Shown here: positions 51,140 to 59,509 of the stretch, one piece after another
Layout of the letters: each line of letters begins with the position of its first letter
Numbering within the stretch: the first letter of the stretch is position 1
Assembly: GCF_002968285.2 (NCBI RefSeq)
Contig: NZ_CP134400.1
Location: 3,720,001 to 3,784,000, forward strand
DNA: 64,000 nucleotides
Reading direction: 5' to 3'
From: Mycobacterium sp. ITM-2016-00318
GTDB lineage: Bacteria > Actinomycetota > Actinomycetes > Mycobacteriales > Mycobacteriaceae
Notes under the pieces: generated by a model
What the model saw: only the letters and a program-made list of their open reading frames with translations
Databases searched by the model: none
What the model was told of the DNA's origin: nothing
Made by a program: the position numbers and the translations under genes

Positions 51140-51958
51140 ATGCGCAGCAGTACTTCTGCGGTGGTCACGCCTGTTTCGGACGCGCCGTTCTACCGTGCGG
51201 TCGACGACGAGGTAGAGGTCTTCCGCGCTGCGGCCCGCCGTGGGCTGCCGGTGCTACTCAAGGGGCCTACGGGGTGCGGGAAGACACGTTTCGTGGAGGC
51301 GATGGCCCACCACCTGGGCCGCGAGCTGATCACCGTTGCGGGCCACGAGGACATGACGTCGGCTGACCTCGTCGGCCGATTTCTGCTGAAGGGCGGTGAG
51401 ACGGTGTGGGTGGACGGGCCGCTGACCCGCGCGGTGCGCGAGGGCGCCATCTTCTATCTGGACGAGGTGGTGGAGGCACGCCAGGACACCACCGTGGTCA
51501 TCCATCCGCTTGCCGATCACCGCCGTGAGTTGCCCGTCGACCGGCTCGGCACGACACTGCAGGCGGCCCCGGGATTCCAGCTGGTGATCTCTTACAACCC
51601 CGGATACCAGAGCGTCCTGAAGAACCTGAAAGAGTCGACGCGTCAGCGCTTCATCGCCATCGCACTGGGCTACCCGTCCCCCGACGTCGAGACCGAGGTG
51701 GTTGCCTACGAAGCCGGGATCGATATCGAAACCGCACGTTCACTGGTCAAGCTCGCGTACGCCATCCGTAACCTGGACGGCTCACCGCTGCGCGAAGTGT
51801 CCTCCACCCGCATGTTGATCCTCGCCGGCGGCCTTGTGGCCGAGGGGCTGAACCTGCGCAGTGCCGTCCACGCGGCCGTCGTCCAAGTGCTCTCCGACGA
51901 TGCCGACGTCATCCGCGCCCTCGATGAACTAGTCAATACCGTCCTACCCCAGACGTGA
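51140..51958 (+). CDS. MoxR-type AAA+ ATPase of the NorQ/CbbQ/NirQ group
   Basis: 272 residues. Walker A is KGPTGCGKTRF (about residues 41-51), Walker B AIFYLDEVVEAR (D108, E109), sensor-1 region VISYNPGYQSVLKNLKESTRQRF and the group-specific RLGTTLQAAPGFQLV. Members work with a VWA protein to insert metal or remodel a target enzyme: CbbQ/CbbO on Rubisco, NorQ/NorD on nitric oxide reductase. Here the VWA partner follows with a 4-base overlap. No Rubisco, NO reductase or methanol dehydrogenase is nearby; the AveC-like proteins directly upstream are the most likely client. Confidence 0.92.
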   Translation: MRSSTSAVVTPVSDAPFYRAVDDEVEVFRAAARRGLPVLLKGPTGCGKTRFVEAMAHHLGRELITVAGHEDMTSADLVGRFLLKGGETVWVDGPLTRAVREGAIFYLDEVVEARQDTTVVIHPLADHRRELPVDRLGTTLQAAPGFQLVISYNPGYQSVLKNLKESTRQRFIAIALGYPSPDVETEVVAYEAGIDIETARSLVKLAYAIRNLDGSPLREVSSTRMLILAGGLVAEGLNLRSAVHAAVVQVLSDDADVIRALDELVNTVLPQT

Positions 51959-53658
51959 CCGACGCCGCCTCGGGAAACCCTGACCGGTTCCGGTTCCTCG
52001 CCACCTACATCGCCGGCAGGTCGGTCGACGTCACCGAGGCGCCGGCCGGCCAGCCCGCGCACACCAACGGCCAGTTCATCTTCGTCTCAGCCGCTGGTTC
52101 CGTCGAGGAGCAGCGCCGCGAAACGCTGGTTCAGGCCGCTCTTCTCGGCGCGGGCAGCCTTGATCCGCGGTTGGTGAAGGGATTGCGGGCGCGGGCCACG
52201 ATCGCGCGCCGCTACCTGGCACTCGAGGGCCACCGGGCTCTCGCCGAACTCGCTCGACAGATTCCACTCGATGCCGCGCTCGTCCCCGACAGCCCACCCG
52301 GCACCGCGACCGCCGACGAGTCACTTGAGGTTGCCAGGAGCCGAGCCCATGTCGCTGATCCGCCGGAGTGGTTCGGTGTCATCAAACCGTCCCGGTTGTT
52401 GGGGTCCACCGCTGGACCAGGCGGGCAGGCCACCAACAAAGACCTCAAACTCCAGTTCGACCCCATCGACATGCCCGACTCCGAGGACGACGACGAAGAC
52501 GACGACGGCGGGAAGTCCAGCGAGAGCAAGATCCTCAAGTTGTTCGAGAGTCCCCTCTTCAACAACCAGTCGATGTCAGACTACTTCCGAAAGATGTTCG
52601 GCGGTAAACGTTCCGAAGGCGAGGGCGCCGCGGGCGCCGAGATGACGGTCCGCTCCGTCCGGCGGGTGCAGGAGGCGGGAGCGAATGCTCGACCCGTGCC
52701 GACGCGTATTCAGTTCACGGATGACGGCAAGCCCGGTGCTGCGCTAGGTGTGGGCGGGGCGCTATATCCGGAGTGGGACGTGTTCAACAACCAATACAAG
52801 CCGGACTGGTGCCGGGTCATCGATTTTCCGCTGACCGTTGACGCCGACGTGTCCGATGCCGCTGTCGTGCACGATGACGTGCTGCGGCGCCGCCTGGCTC
52901 GTGTCGGGCTCGGCCCGAAGGTATTGCGCGGCCGCGCCGACGGAGACGACCTCGACATCGAGGCGCTCATCGACCTGTTCGTCGATCTGCAATCCGGCTT
53001 CTCGGCGCCCGAGCATGTCTACCTGGAGCGCCGCAAGCTTGCTCGAAATCTCGGCGTGCTCATTCTGATCGATGCCTCCGGATCCGCCGTAGACGCCGAT
53101 TCGGACGGCCTCGCCGTGCACGACCACCAGCGACGGGCGGCCGCCACCCTGGCCGTCACACTCGAAGAGCTCGGTGACCGTGTCGCCGTCTACGCGTTTC
53201 GATCGCAGGGCCGCCACGCCGTACATCTGCCTGTCATCAAGACGTTCGACCAGAGTTTCGGCGCCGTCGGGCGGGCCCGCCTCAACCAGCTCGAACCGGC
53301 GAGCTACACCCGCCTCGGCGCCGGAATCCGCGGTGCGGGTGAAGTTCTCAAGAATCAGGCCGGCACGCCGAATCGGCTGCTGCTCGTTCTTTCGGACGGC
53401 TTCCCCTACGACGACGGTTACGAGGGGCGTTACGCGGAAGCCGACGCCGGCAAGGCCCTCGAAGAGCTCCGCGCCGACGGCGTTGCCTGCCTGTGCCTGT
53501 CCATCGGCGCTTCCACGGAGCCCGATGTGCTCGAACGCGTCTTCGGCTCCGCCAGCTTCGCCAGCGCTCCGACCCTTGCCGACTTGAGCCCGCAGATGGA
53601 CGAGCTGTTCATGTCGTCTCTGCGTGAACTCGCCGCGCCGACACCGTCGCGAGGCTGA
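51955..53658 (+). CDS. VWA-domain protein of the NorD/CbbO type
   Basis: 567 residues from GTG overlapping the ATPase stop. The N-terminal half is helical; an acidic stretch (SEDDDEDDDGGKSSESK, around residue 180) separates it from the NorD/CbbO signature YPEWD ... YKPDWCRV. The C-terminal von Willebrand A domain has an intact metal-ion-dependent adhesion site (LIDASGS, D373 region; LSDGFPYDDG). In known systems this protein links the ATPase to the client and binds a metal. Stop and next start are separated by three bases. Confidence 0.9.
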   Translation: MTDAASGNPDRFRFLATYIAGRSVDVTEAPAGQPAHTNGQFIFVSAAGSVEEQRRETLVQAALLGAGSLDPRLVKGLRARATIARRYLALEGHRALAELARQIPLDAALVPDSPPGTATADESLEVARSRAHVADPPEWFGVIKPSRLLGSTAGPGGQATNKDLKLQFDPIDMPDSEDDDEDDDGGKSSESKILKLFESPLFNNQSMSDYFRKMFGGKRSEGEGAAGAEMTVRSVRRVQEAGANARPVPTRIQFTDDGKPGAALGVGGALYPEWDVFNNQYKPDWCRVIDFPLTVDADVSDAAVVHDDVLRRRLARVGLGPKVLRGRADGDDLDIEALIDLFVDLQSGFSAPEHVYLERRKLARNLGVLILIDASGSAVDADSDGLAVHDHQRRAAATLAVTLEELGDRVAVYAFRSQGRHAVHLPVIKTFDQSFGAVGRARLNQLEPASYTRLGAGIRGAGEVLKNQAGTPNRLLLVLSDGFPYDDGYEGRYAEADAGKALEELRADGVACLCLSIGASTEPDVLERVFGSASFASAPTLADLSPQMDELFMSSLRELAAPTPSRG

Positions 53659-53661
53659 ACA

Positions 53662-54639
53662 ATGAAGGTCTTGGTGACAGGCGCCCTGGGCAACATCGGC
53701 TTTTCCACATTGGAGGCGTTGCTCGTCGAAGGCCACGATGTCGTCGCTTTCGACCTCGAATCTCGCCGGGCGCGCCAACTCGCGTCCGGCTTCGATGGAC
53801 GAGTGCAGTTCGTCTGGGGCGACATCACGAATCGAGAGTCGCTCCAATTCGCACTCAAGGGCGTGGATGCGGTTATCCACCTGGCGGCCATCATTCCTCC
53901 CGCTACAGAACGAGTTCCCGACCTCGCCAAAAAAGTGAACGTCGATGCCACGCGCAACCTTGTCGCGGAGATGGAGGCCTCGCCCACGGCCGGCAGGCTC
54001 GTCTTCGCATCGTCCGTAGGCATTTTCGGAGACGACCAAGACCGCGAGCCGCCGCTGCGCGTCGACACACCCGTGCATCCGACGGACGAATACGGGCGCC
54101 ACAAGGTGGCGTGTGAGCAAGCGATCCGGCAGTCGCGGCTGCGCTGGAGCATCCTACGGCTTGCGGCCGTGACGCCAATACATTTGCAGGCGCAGGACCC
54201 AAGCATCATGTTCGAGTTCAGTCCCGACGCGCGGTTCGAGTTCCTACATCCCGCCGACGCGGGAGTTGCGTTCGCTCGGGCCGTGGCCTGTGAGGAGTCG
54301 ATCGGAGCGACGCTGTACATCGCCGGCGGCGCAAGCTGCCGCATGACTTATTACGACTTCGCCACCGCACTCATGAGTGCAATCGGAATCGGTCCCATCC
54401 CCGTCGAAGCCTTTGTCCGAACGAAGCCTGCTCGCTTCTTCGGTGACTGGGTGGACACTGAGGAAAGCCAGCGCCTCCTTCAGTACCAGAAACGAGGGCT
54501 CGACGAGCAACTCGGAGACATGAAGGAGGACTTCGGCAAGCTGGTGCCGTTGATCCGTCTCGTGCGTCCGCTCGCGACCTGGTTCGTAACCCGCAGCTCC
54601 GCCCATCTCAAGGACAACCGCCGTTCGCATGCCGGTTGA
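53662..54639 (+). CDS. NAD-dependent epimerase/dehydratase (extended SDR)
   Basis: 325 residues with the Rossmann motif VTGALGNIG, VIHLAAIIPP and the YGRHK tyrosine-lysine pair; the serine is in FASSVGIFG. This architecture, with a hydrophobic C-terminal helix (LVRPLATWFV), is shared with 3-beta-hydroxysteroid dehydrogenase-like and sugar-nucleotide epimerases. In the present context a dehydrogenase or reductase for a hydrophobic alcohol is more likely than a sugar enzyme. It ends the AveC-like/ATPase/VWA operon. Confidence 0.9.
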   Translation: MKVLVTGALGNIGFSTLEALLVEGHDVVAFDLESRRARQLASGFDGRVQFVWGDITNRESLQFALKGVDAVIHLAAIIPPATERVPDLAKKVNVDATRNLVAEMEASPTAGRLVFASSVGIFGDDQDREPPLRVDTPVHPTDEYGRHKVACEQAIRQSRLRWSILRLAAVTPIHLQAQDPSIMFEFSPDARFEFLHPADAGVAFARAVACEESIGATLYIAGGASCRMTYYDFATALMSAIGIGPIPVEAFVRTKPARFFGDWVDTEESQRLLQYQKRGLDEQLGDMKEDFGKLVPLIRLVRPLATWFVTRSSAHLKDNRRSHAG

Positions 54640-54674
54640 CTGGGCAGGCCAAAGCGTAGCTGCGCAGATCGCGC

Positions 54675-55020
54675 TTATGCGGCGTCGCGTTCGTCCAGCG
54701 CAATGCCGACGTTGACCTCCACTTCGCTGAGGCGTACCCGATTCCGCCTGGGCGCCGGCAGTGCCGTCGACCAATAGCGATGATCTGTCGGGGTGACGAA
54801 TTCTGCTGTGTCCGCAGTGTTCGGTTCCTGCGGTCACCGACCACCCCGGTCACTCCTTGACGTAGTTGCAGTGTTCGCATTCGCCCAGCCCGTTCTCGGC
54901 ACTGGTGGGTCCGTCGCGATGGCGGGGTGGGGCTTGGTCGCGTTGTCGGATCGGCGCGCCATCACCTGACCGCGCGAGCGGTCGTCGAACGTCGTGTCAG
55001 CCGCCCGCTTCAGCAGTAGC
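54675..55020 (-). pseudogene. Remnant of a 13E12 repeat-family (DUF222/HNH) gene
   Basis: Three pieces of one protein in different frames on the lower strand. Near 54965-55017: ADTTFDDRSRGQVMA, from the core before the HNH domain. Near 54850-54957: the HNH part with APIRQRD, DGPTSAENGLGECEHC and NYVKE then a stop. Near 54675-54824: the family's C-terminus (TAEFVTPTDHRYWSTALP and LSEVEVNVGIALDE) to a stop. The section between the first two pieces is deleted and at least two frameshifts separate the rest, so it cannot be functional. The matches are to mycobacterial 13E12 proteins from memory. Confidence 0.75.
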
Positions 55021-55096
55021 TAGGCCAGTCGAGCCGCTTGCCGAGGTGGGTGGAAGTTAGCCCCAGGCCTGCGTATTCGTCTCGTTTACGCTCAGC

Positions 55097-55190
55097 CAGA
55101 TGCAAGTAGTCGCTGCTTATGCGGCTCCAGATACAAGTAGTCGCTGCTTAAGCGGCTCCAAAATTCCAGTAGTCGACTACTCGAAGCGGC
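55097..55190. repeat. 31-base tandem repeats and a 14-base palindrome upstream of a small exported protein
   Basis: Two copies of a 31-base unit (55097-55127 and 55128-55158) differ at only two positions, each containing CAAGTAGTCGCTGCTTA and GCGGCTC. A third, diverged unit follows (55159-55190) with the perfect palindrome AGTAGTCGACTACT at 55168-55181. The block ends about 70 bases before the start of the exported protein gene. It could be a cluster of regulator half-sites or a small amplified promoter fragment. Confidence 0.7.
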
Positions 55191-55258
55191 TTCCTCGCCA
55201 CGCGTGAGGATCGGTGAACGTGAGCCCACGGGTCCGCAGTCATCGACAGGAGAAGCAC

Positions 55259-55507
55259 ATGCTCAAGAAACTGCTCGTCGCCGCGGTCGCAGCGGCGGCC
55301 ATGTCTGTTCCATTCGGTGGCCTCGGCCTGTTTGCCAGTGCGGGCACCGCCGCTGCCGGGTCTTGGCCGGCGGACCCCACTTGGCCGGCGGACCCCACTT
55401 GGCCGGCACCCCCGAATTGGGGGTCTTATCCGGCGGACTCGTCTTACCCGGCGGACTCGTCTTACCCGGGGCACTCGCCGTTCGTCGGCTGGCCGATGGG
55501 GGGATGA
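55259..55507 (+). CDS. Tiny exported tryptophan/proline repeat protein
   Basis: 82 residues from the ATG after AGGAG. A signal peptide (MLKKLLVAAVAAAAM..., cleavage around AGTAAA) is followed by a mature part of about 48 residues made of repeats: WPADPTWPADPTWPAPPNW, then SYPADSSYPADSSYPG, ending FVGWPMGG. The DNA repeats as well (units of 18 bases), so the protein has grown by tandem duplication. No cysteines. Probably a secreted structural or surface peptide; no family recognised. Confidence 0.8.
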   Translation: MLKKLLVAAVAAAAMSVPFGGLGLFASAGTAAAGSWPADPTWPADPTWPAPPNWGSYPADSSYPADSSYPGHSPFVGWPMGG

Positions 55508-55591
55508 AGGCACGTAGACGGGCGTTGCCGGAAAGCTGACGGTCGCGACGGGCGATGCCGACGTTTGGAGTCGTGCCGCCCCATGACCGTC

Positions 55592-56770
55592 TCAGCGCGC
55601 GGGCAGCTTCAGGACGTGCTGGGCGATGATGTTGCGCTGGATCTCCGACGTGCCGCCCGCGATGGTGCCCGCGAAGCTACCGATGTAGCGCGTGAACCAG
55701 CCCGCCGTGAATTGTCCTGGGCTGTAAGGGTTGTACGGTGCGGTCATCGCCGGGTCGGACAGCGCATCGGCACCCGTGGCCTCCAGGACGTGGCGGTAAG
55801 CGCTCTGCTCGGCCTCCGATCCGAACACCTTGAGAACCGAAAGCCCTGCGGTATCCCCCTCGCCTCGTGCGGCGCGCGCCAGCGCCGCAGAGCCGAGCAG
55901 GCGCAGCGCCTGATAATCCATGGCGATGCGCGCGTATTCGTCGCGCTGCAGTGCCCCGACGGGATGGAAGCTCTCCAGCGTCTGCCCCAACCGATTGGCG
56001 AACTGCAGCCACATCATCGTGCGTTCGTGACCGAGTGACCCGTTGGCGACCTTCCAGCCACCCCCCGGCGGCCCTACGAGGTTCTCGGCCGGCACCACGA
56101 CATCGGTCAGGAAGACCTCGTTGAAGTCGAGATCGTCGCGGTCGTACACACACGCGAATGGCCGGCACGTCACTCCAGGGCTATCGGTCGGGATCAGCAA
56201 TGCGCTGATTCCCTTGTGTTTCGGCGCCTCCGGGTCGGTGCGGACGAAAGCGAGGATGACATCGGCGTCGTGCGCACCCGACGTCCACACCTTCTGCCCG
56301 TTGACGACGAAACGATCGCCGTCGAGCACAGCGCGCGTCGTCAGGCCCGCAAGGTCGGAGCCGGCGCCCGGCTCGCTCATTCCGAGCGACGCCGTGATCT
56401 CGGCGCGCAGGAGGGGGACCGCCCATCGCTGCTTCTGCTCCTCGGTGCCGAACGAAAGCAGCGAGGCCGCGATGATGCCCACGCCCTGCGGATTGAAGGC
56501 GTGGTAGATGCGTCGCCGCGACAGCTCCTCGCGGTGAACGAACTGCTCGAGGATGTTCGCGTTGCGGCCGCCGTACTCCGGCGGATTGCCCGGCAGCAAC
56601 CACCCGTGGTCGAACTGGGTCTTCTGCCAGCGTCGCGACCACTCCGGCACGTGCGACGTCGAGCGCGATCGCTCGGCGGCCGCCTCGGCCTCGGCAGGCA
56701 GGTGCTCGTCGAGGAAGGCGATGAATTCCGCGCGGAAAACCTCGACGTCGTCATCGAACCGCAATTGCAC
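55592..56770 (-). CDS. Acyl-CoA dehydrogenase, large-type, without adjacent partner
   Basis: 392 residues from GTG. LGMSEPGAGSDLAGL, VVNGQKVWTSGAHDAD and the C-terminal GGTSEIQRNIIA are as in the protein at 21616, to which it is closely related over its full length. Unlike that gene it has no small-type subunit next to it, so it either works alone or pairs with the small subunit encoded at 22775. The box ATATCAAGTACTT starts ten bases before the GTG. Confidence 0.93.
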   Translation of the reverse strand: MQLRFDDDVEVFRAEFIAFLDEHLPAEAEAAAERSRSTSHVPEWSRRWQKTQFDHGWLLPGNPPEYGGRNANILEQFVHREELSRRRIYHAFNPQGVGIIAASLLSFGTEEQKQRWAVPLLRAEITASLGMSEPGAGSDLAGLTTRAVLDGDRFVVNGQKVWTSGAHDADVILAFVRTDPEAPKHKGISALLIPTDSPGVTCRPFACVYDRDDLDFNEVFLTDVVVPAENLVGPPGGGWKVANGSLGHERTMMWLQFANRLGQTLESFHPVGALQRDEYARIAMDYQALRLLGSAALARAARGEGDTAGLSVLKVFGSEAEQSAYRHVLEATGADALSDPAMTAPYNPYSPGQFTAGWFTRYIGSFAGTIAGGTSEIQRNIIAQHVLKLPAR

Positions 56771-56779
56771 GGGTCCAAC

Positions 56780-56793
56780 ATATCAAGTACTTA
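56780..56793. promoter_or_regulatory. TCAAGTACTT box in a divergent promoter
   Basis: ATATCAAGTACTTA, identical over 13 bases to the element before the oxygenase reductase at 42970 and at nearly the same distance from a start codon (10 and 11 bases). It lies between the acyl-CoA dehydrogenase and the epimerase at 56826. This suggests that the MarR regulator also controls these genes. Confidence 0.6.
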
Positions 56794-56825
56794 ACATTTG
56801 GGTGACGATGCGCTATGACTAGTGG

Positions 56826-57737
56826 GTGCTCGACGGACAGAAGGTGCTGATCACCGGCGCAACCGGCAAGATCGCCTTTCCGATCGCACGCGCACTCGCG
56901 CAGCGCAACGAGGTATGGGGCGCGGCGCGGCTGCGAAACCCCGAAGATCGGGGCAAGCTCGAGGCGGCCGGCATCATCCCGCTCACGCTCGACATGGCCG
57001 ACCCCGACTTCTCGACGGTGCCCGACGATTTCGGCTACGTATTCCATGCGGCGGTCGACACCGGCACCGACGACTGGACGCGGTGCGTCAAGACGAACGC
57101 ACACAACTCCGGCGCGCTGCTTCACCATTGCCGCACCGCGTGCGGCTTCGTGTTCTGCTCGACCGGATCGGTCTACGGCTACCAGGGGCACCGCCCGCTG
57201 CGCGAAACCGACCCACCCGGCGTGCCGCTGCGGCCCAACTACAGCTTCAGCAAGATCGCCGCGGAGTCGGTCTGCACGTGGGTCGCCGACCGCTACGGAA
57301 TTCCATTGACGATCATCCGGATCTGTAGCACCTACGGGCCCGAGGGCGGAGCGCCCGCCGACCGGCTGGAGATGATGTTGGCAGGCAAGCCTATTCGGCT
57401 CCACCCCGACAAGCCCAACAACTACAACCCGATCTACGAAGACGACTACGTCCGGCTCGGCGTCCGCGCGATGGAGGTCGCCGCCAATCCGCCGGTCACC
57501 GTCAACTGGGCGGGCAGCGAGACGGTCAGCATAGAGGACTACTGCACGTATCTCGGCGAACTCGTCGGCGTCGAGCCGGTCTTCGACTACACCCCCGACG
57601 CGCACACCCCGTTGTGGCCTGACGTGACCCGCATGCACGAAATTCTCGGGCGGACCGAAGTGCCGTGGCGGGAGGGCATGCGACGCATGGTGGCCGCGCG
57701 CCATCCCGAGATCGAGCTGTCCGGAGGACCGAATTGA
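56826..57737 (+). CDS. NAD-dependent epimerase/dehydratase family protein
   Basis: 303 residues from GTG. Rossmann motif ITGATGKIAFPIA, the serine in CSTGSVYGYQG and the pair YSFSK. The loop TYGPEGGAPADRLEMM resembles sugar-nucleotide epimerases, but there are no sugar genes here. It is the first of three coupled genes (with an EthD-like protein and an LLM oxidoreductase). Likely a dehydrogenase or reductase acting on a catabolic intermediate. Confidence 0.9.
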   Translation: MLDGQKVLITGATGKIAFPIARALAQRNEVWGAARLRNPEDRGKLEAAGIIPLTLDMADPDFSTVPDDFGYVFHAAVDTGTDDWTRCVKTNAHNSGALLHHCRTACGFVFCSTGSVYGYQGHRPLRETDPPGVPLRPNYSFSKIAAESVCTWVADRYGIPLTIIRICSTYGPEGGAPADRLEMMLAGKPIRLHPDKPNNYNPIYEDDYVRLGVRAMEVAANPPVTVNWAGSETVSIEDYCTYLGELVGVEPVFDYTPDAHTPLWPDVTRMHEILGRTEVPWREGMRRMVAARHPEIELSGGPN

Positions 57738-58477
57738 CCCTTCCAGGAAAGCCTTCCGACAACGTCGACGGCGTGCTCGCCGCAGGGCGCGGCGAGATCG
57801 GCACCCTGTTCGTCTCGATGGCGCGCCGCCACCCGGACGGTCTCGACGCCGAATACCTGCGCTGGCACACCCTCGACCACCGACCCGAGCAACACCGGCT
57901 CGCAGGCGTGCGCGCGTCACTGAGGCTGGTCTCGACCCCCGCCTGCCGGGCCGCGCGCGCACACAGCGACGAGGCGTTCGACGAGATCGACCACGTGATG
58001 ACGTATTTCTTCACCGACCAGAGCGGGCTGACACCGTTCCTCGCACTGTCGTCGGCTCTCGGTGGCGCCGACCGCAAACTGCCGCTCCTTCCGCCCGTGC
58101 AACGCGGCGTCTACACGGTGGCCGACAAGGCCGCCGCACCGCGCATCAAGATCGGCGCCGACGTGCTGCCGTGGTGGCCGGCGCAGGGTGTCTTCCTGCT
58201 GCTGGAATCGGGAAGCACCTCGCCCACCGACCTTGTCGACGTCGAAGGGGTCGGCGGTGTCTGGTCGGTCGCGTCGCAGGACGTCGACGAGCGCCTCGCA
58301 AGCGCCCGCGCCGGCCAGTTGCTCACCTACTGCTTCCTCGACGACGACCCGGTCGCAACCGCCGAGCGGTTGCGGCCCGCGCTGAATGCCCGCTGGCGGC
58401 AAGGCGAGGTCGAGCCGCTCCTTGCCGCCCCGTTCTACCCGATCGTGCCGTATCAGTGGGATCGCCATGTGCCGTAG
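57734..58477 (+). CDS. Conserved hypothetical protein, possibly EthD-like ferredoxin-fold
   Basis: 247 residues if translated from the TTG that overlaps the epimerase stop (TTGA). The segment RRHPDGLDAEYLRWHTLDHRPEQHRL is reminiscent of the dimeric alpha/beta-barrel EthD/DUF1330 type in which a short W-H-xx-H motif occurs, and the second half (VYTVADKAAAPRIKIGAD, VFLLLESGS) looks like a repeat of such a domain. EthD proteins accompany some P450 systems. Function is inferred only weakly. No other start codon fits the coupled arrangement better. Confidence 0.68.
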   Translation: MTLPGKPSDNVDGVLAAGRGEIGTLFVSMARRHPDGLDAEYLRWHTLDHRPEQHRLAGVRASLRLVSTPACRAARAHSDEAFDEIDHVMTYFFTDQSGLTPFLALSSALGGADRKLPLLPPVQRGVYTVADKAAAPRIKIGADVLPWWPAQGVFLLLESGSTSPTDLVDVEGVGGVWSVASQDVDERLASARAGQLLTYCFLDDDPVATAERLRPALNARWRQGEVEPLLAAPFYPIVPYQWDRHVP

Positions 58478-58486
58478 GGGGTTTGA

Positions 58487-59452
58487 ATGCGCGTCGGGCT
58501 GATGGTCGGCTCGGACAAGGAACGCCCGCGGGCGGACCGACTGAGCGGCCTTCTGGAGGACGGCCGGATCGCCGAAGACGATGGCTTCGCGTCGTTCTGG
58601 ATCCCGCAGGTGCCGGGCTACCTCGATGCGATGACGGCGGTCGCACTGCTCGGGCATGTCACCGACCGCATCGAGCTCGGGACGGCCGTCGTTCCTCTGC
58701 AGACCCGTCACCCGCTGATTCTCGCCCAGCAGGCGTTGACCACCCAGGTCGCGTGCGCTGGGAGGTTCACGCTCGGCGTCGGTCCGTCCCACCACTGGAT
58801 CATCTCGGACCAACTCGGACTCCCCTATGAGAAGCCGGCGCGGCTCGTGCGCGACTACCTCGACGTGCTCGACGCGGCGTTCGCCGGTCCCGGCGCGGTG
58901 GCCGTCGACAACGACAGCTACCGCGTGCACAGCCCGGTCGACGTCACCGATGCGTTCGAGATGAATGTGCTCATCGCCGCACTCGGGCCGACGATGCTGC
59001 GGATCGCCGGTGAGCGCACCGGCGGCACGATCCTCTGGATGGCCGACGAACGCGCCATCGGCGACTACGTCGTCCCTCGTATCACCGAGGCAGCCGCATC
59101 CGCGGGGCGGACCGGAACCCGCGTCGTGGCAGGCGTTCCCGTTGCGCTCTGCTCGGACGGCGACGTCGCTGACGCCCGCGCCTACGCCAGCGAAGTACTC
59201 GGGCACGCTGACTTCTCACCGAACTACGTCCGGCTGCTCGAACATGGTGACGCCGACGATGTCGGCGACACCATGGCCGCCGGTGACGAGTCGAGGGTGC
59301 TTGCGCGCCTCCGCCGTTACCGCGATGCCGGTGTCACCGATCTGGCGGTCCGCGTGGTACCGCTCGGTGACGATGCCGCCCAACGGAGAGCATCGCGCCG
59401 ACGCACTCAGTCCTTCGTCGCGTCGCTGGTCACGGAGTTCGCAGCTGGCTAG
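58487..59452 (+). CDS. LLM-class (luciferase-like) F420-dependent oxidoreductase
   Basis: 321 residues. The TIM-barrel family is recognised from VGLMVGSDKE, FASFWIPQVPGYLDAMTAVALL, GTAVVPLQTRHPLILAQQALT and FTLGVGPSHHWI. In mycobacteria such proteins use cofactor F420 or FMN for hydride transfer to hydrophobic substrates. It lies nine bases after the EthD-like gene. The exact cofactor and substrate are unproven. Confidence 0.88.
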   Translation: MRVGLMVGSDKERPRADRLSGLLEDGRIAEDDGFASFWIPQVPGYLDAMTAVALLGHVTDRIELGTAVVPLQTRHPLILAQQALTTQVACAGRFTLGVGPSHHWIISDQLGLPYEKPARLVRDYLDVLDAAFAGPGAVAVDNDSYRVHSPVDVTDAFEMNVLIAALGPTMLRIAGERTGGTILWMADERAIGDYVVPRITEAAASAGRTGTRVVAGVPVALCSDGDVADARAYASEVLGHADFSPNYVRLLEHGDADDVGDTMAAGDESRVLARLRRYRDAGVTDLAVRVVPLGDDAAQRRASRRRTQSFVASLVTEFAAG

Positions 59453-59475
59453 ATAGTTAGACATCCGTCAACTAT
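59453..59475. promoter_or_regulatory. Candidate TetR operator (ATAGTT-N11-AACTAT)
   Basis: Inverted repeat ATAGTT (59453-59458) and AACTAT (59470-59475), with an inner partial dyad GAC/GTC. It starts at the LLM gene stop codon and lies 35 bases before the TetR start, in an AT-rich stretch, as expected for an autoregulatory site. Confidence 0.5.
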
Positions 59476-59509
59476 TTCCCATCGCCGATCTTCCTGCTAA
59501 GGTGCGGCT

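Noticed and set aside
55020..55108. Extra coding fragment upstream of the 13E12 remnant (lower-strand text with GLGLTSTHLG and GKRLDWPSY)
   Set aside because: Reads like protein but I cannot match it to any family, and it overlaps the tandem repeat.
55097..55158. 31-base repeats as a CRISPR array
   Set aside because: Only two intact copies, directly adjacent with no spacers and no cas genes.
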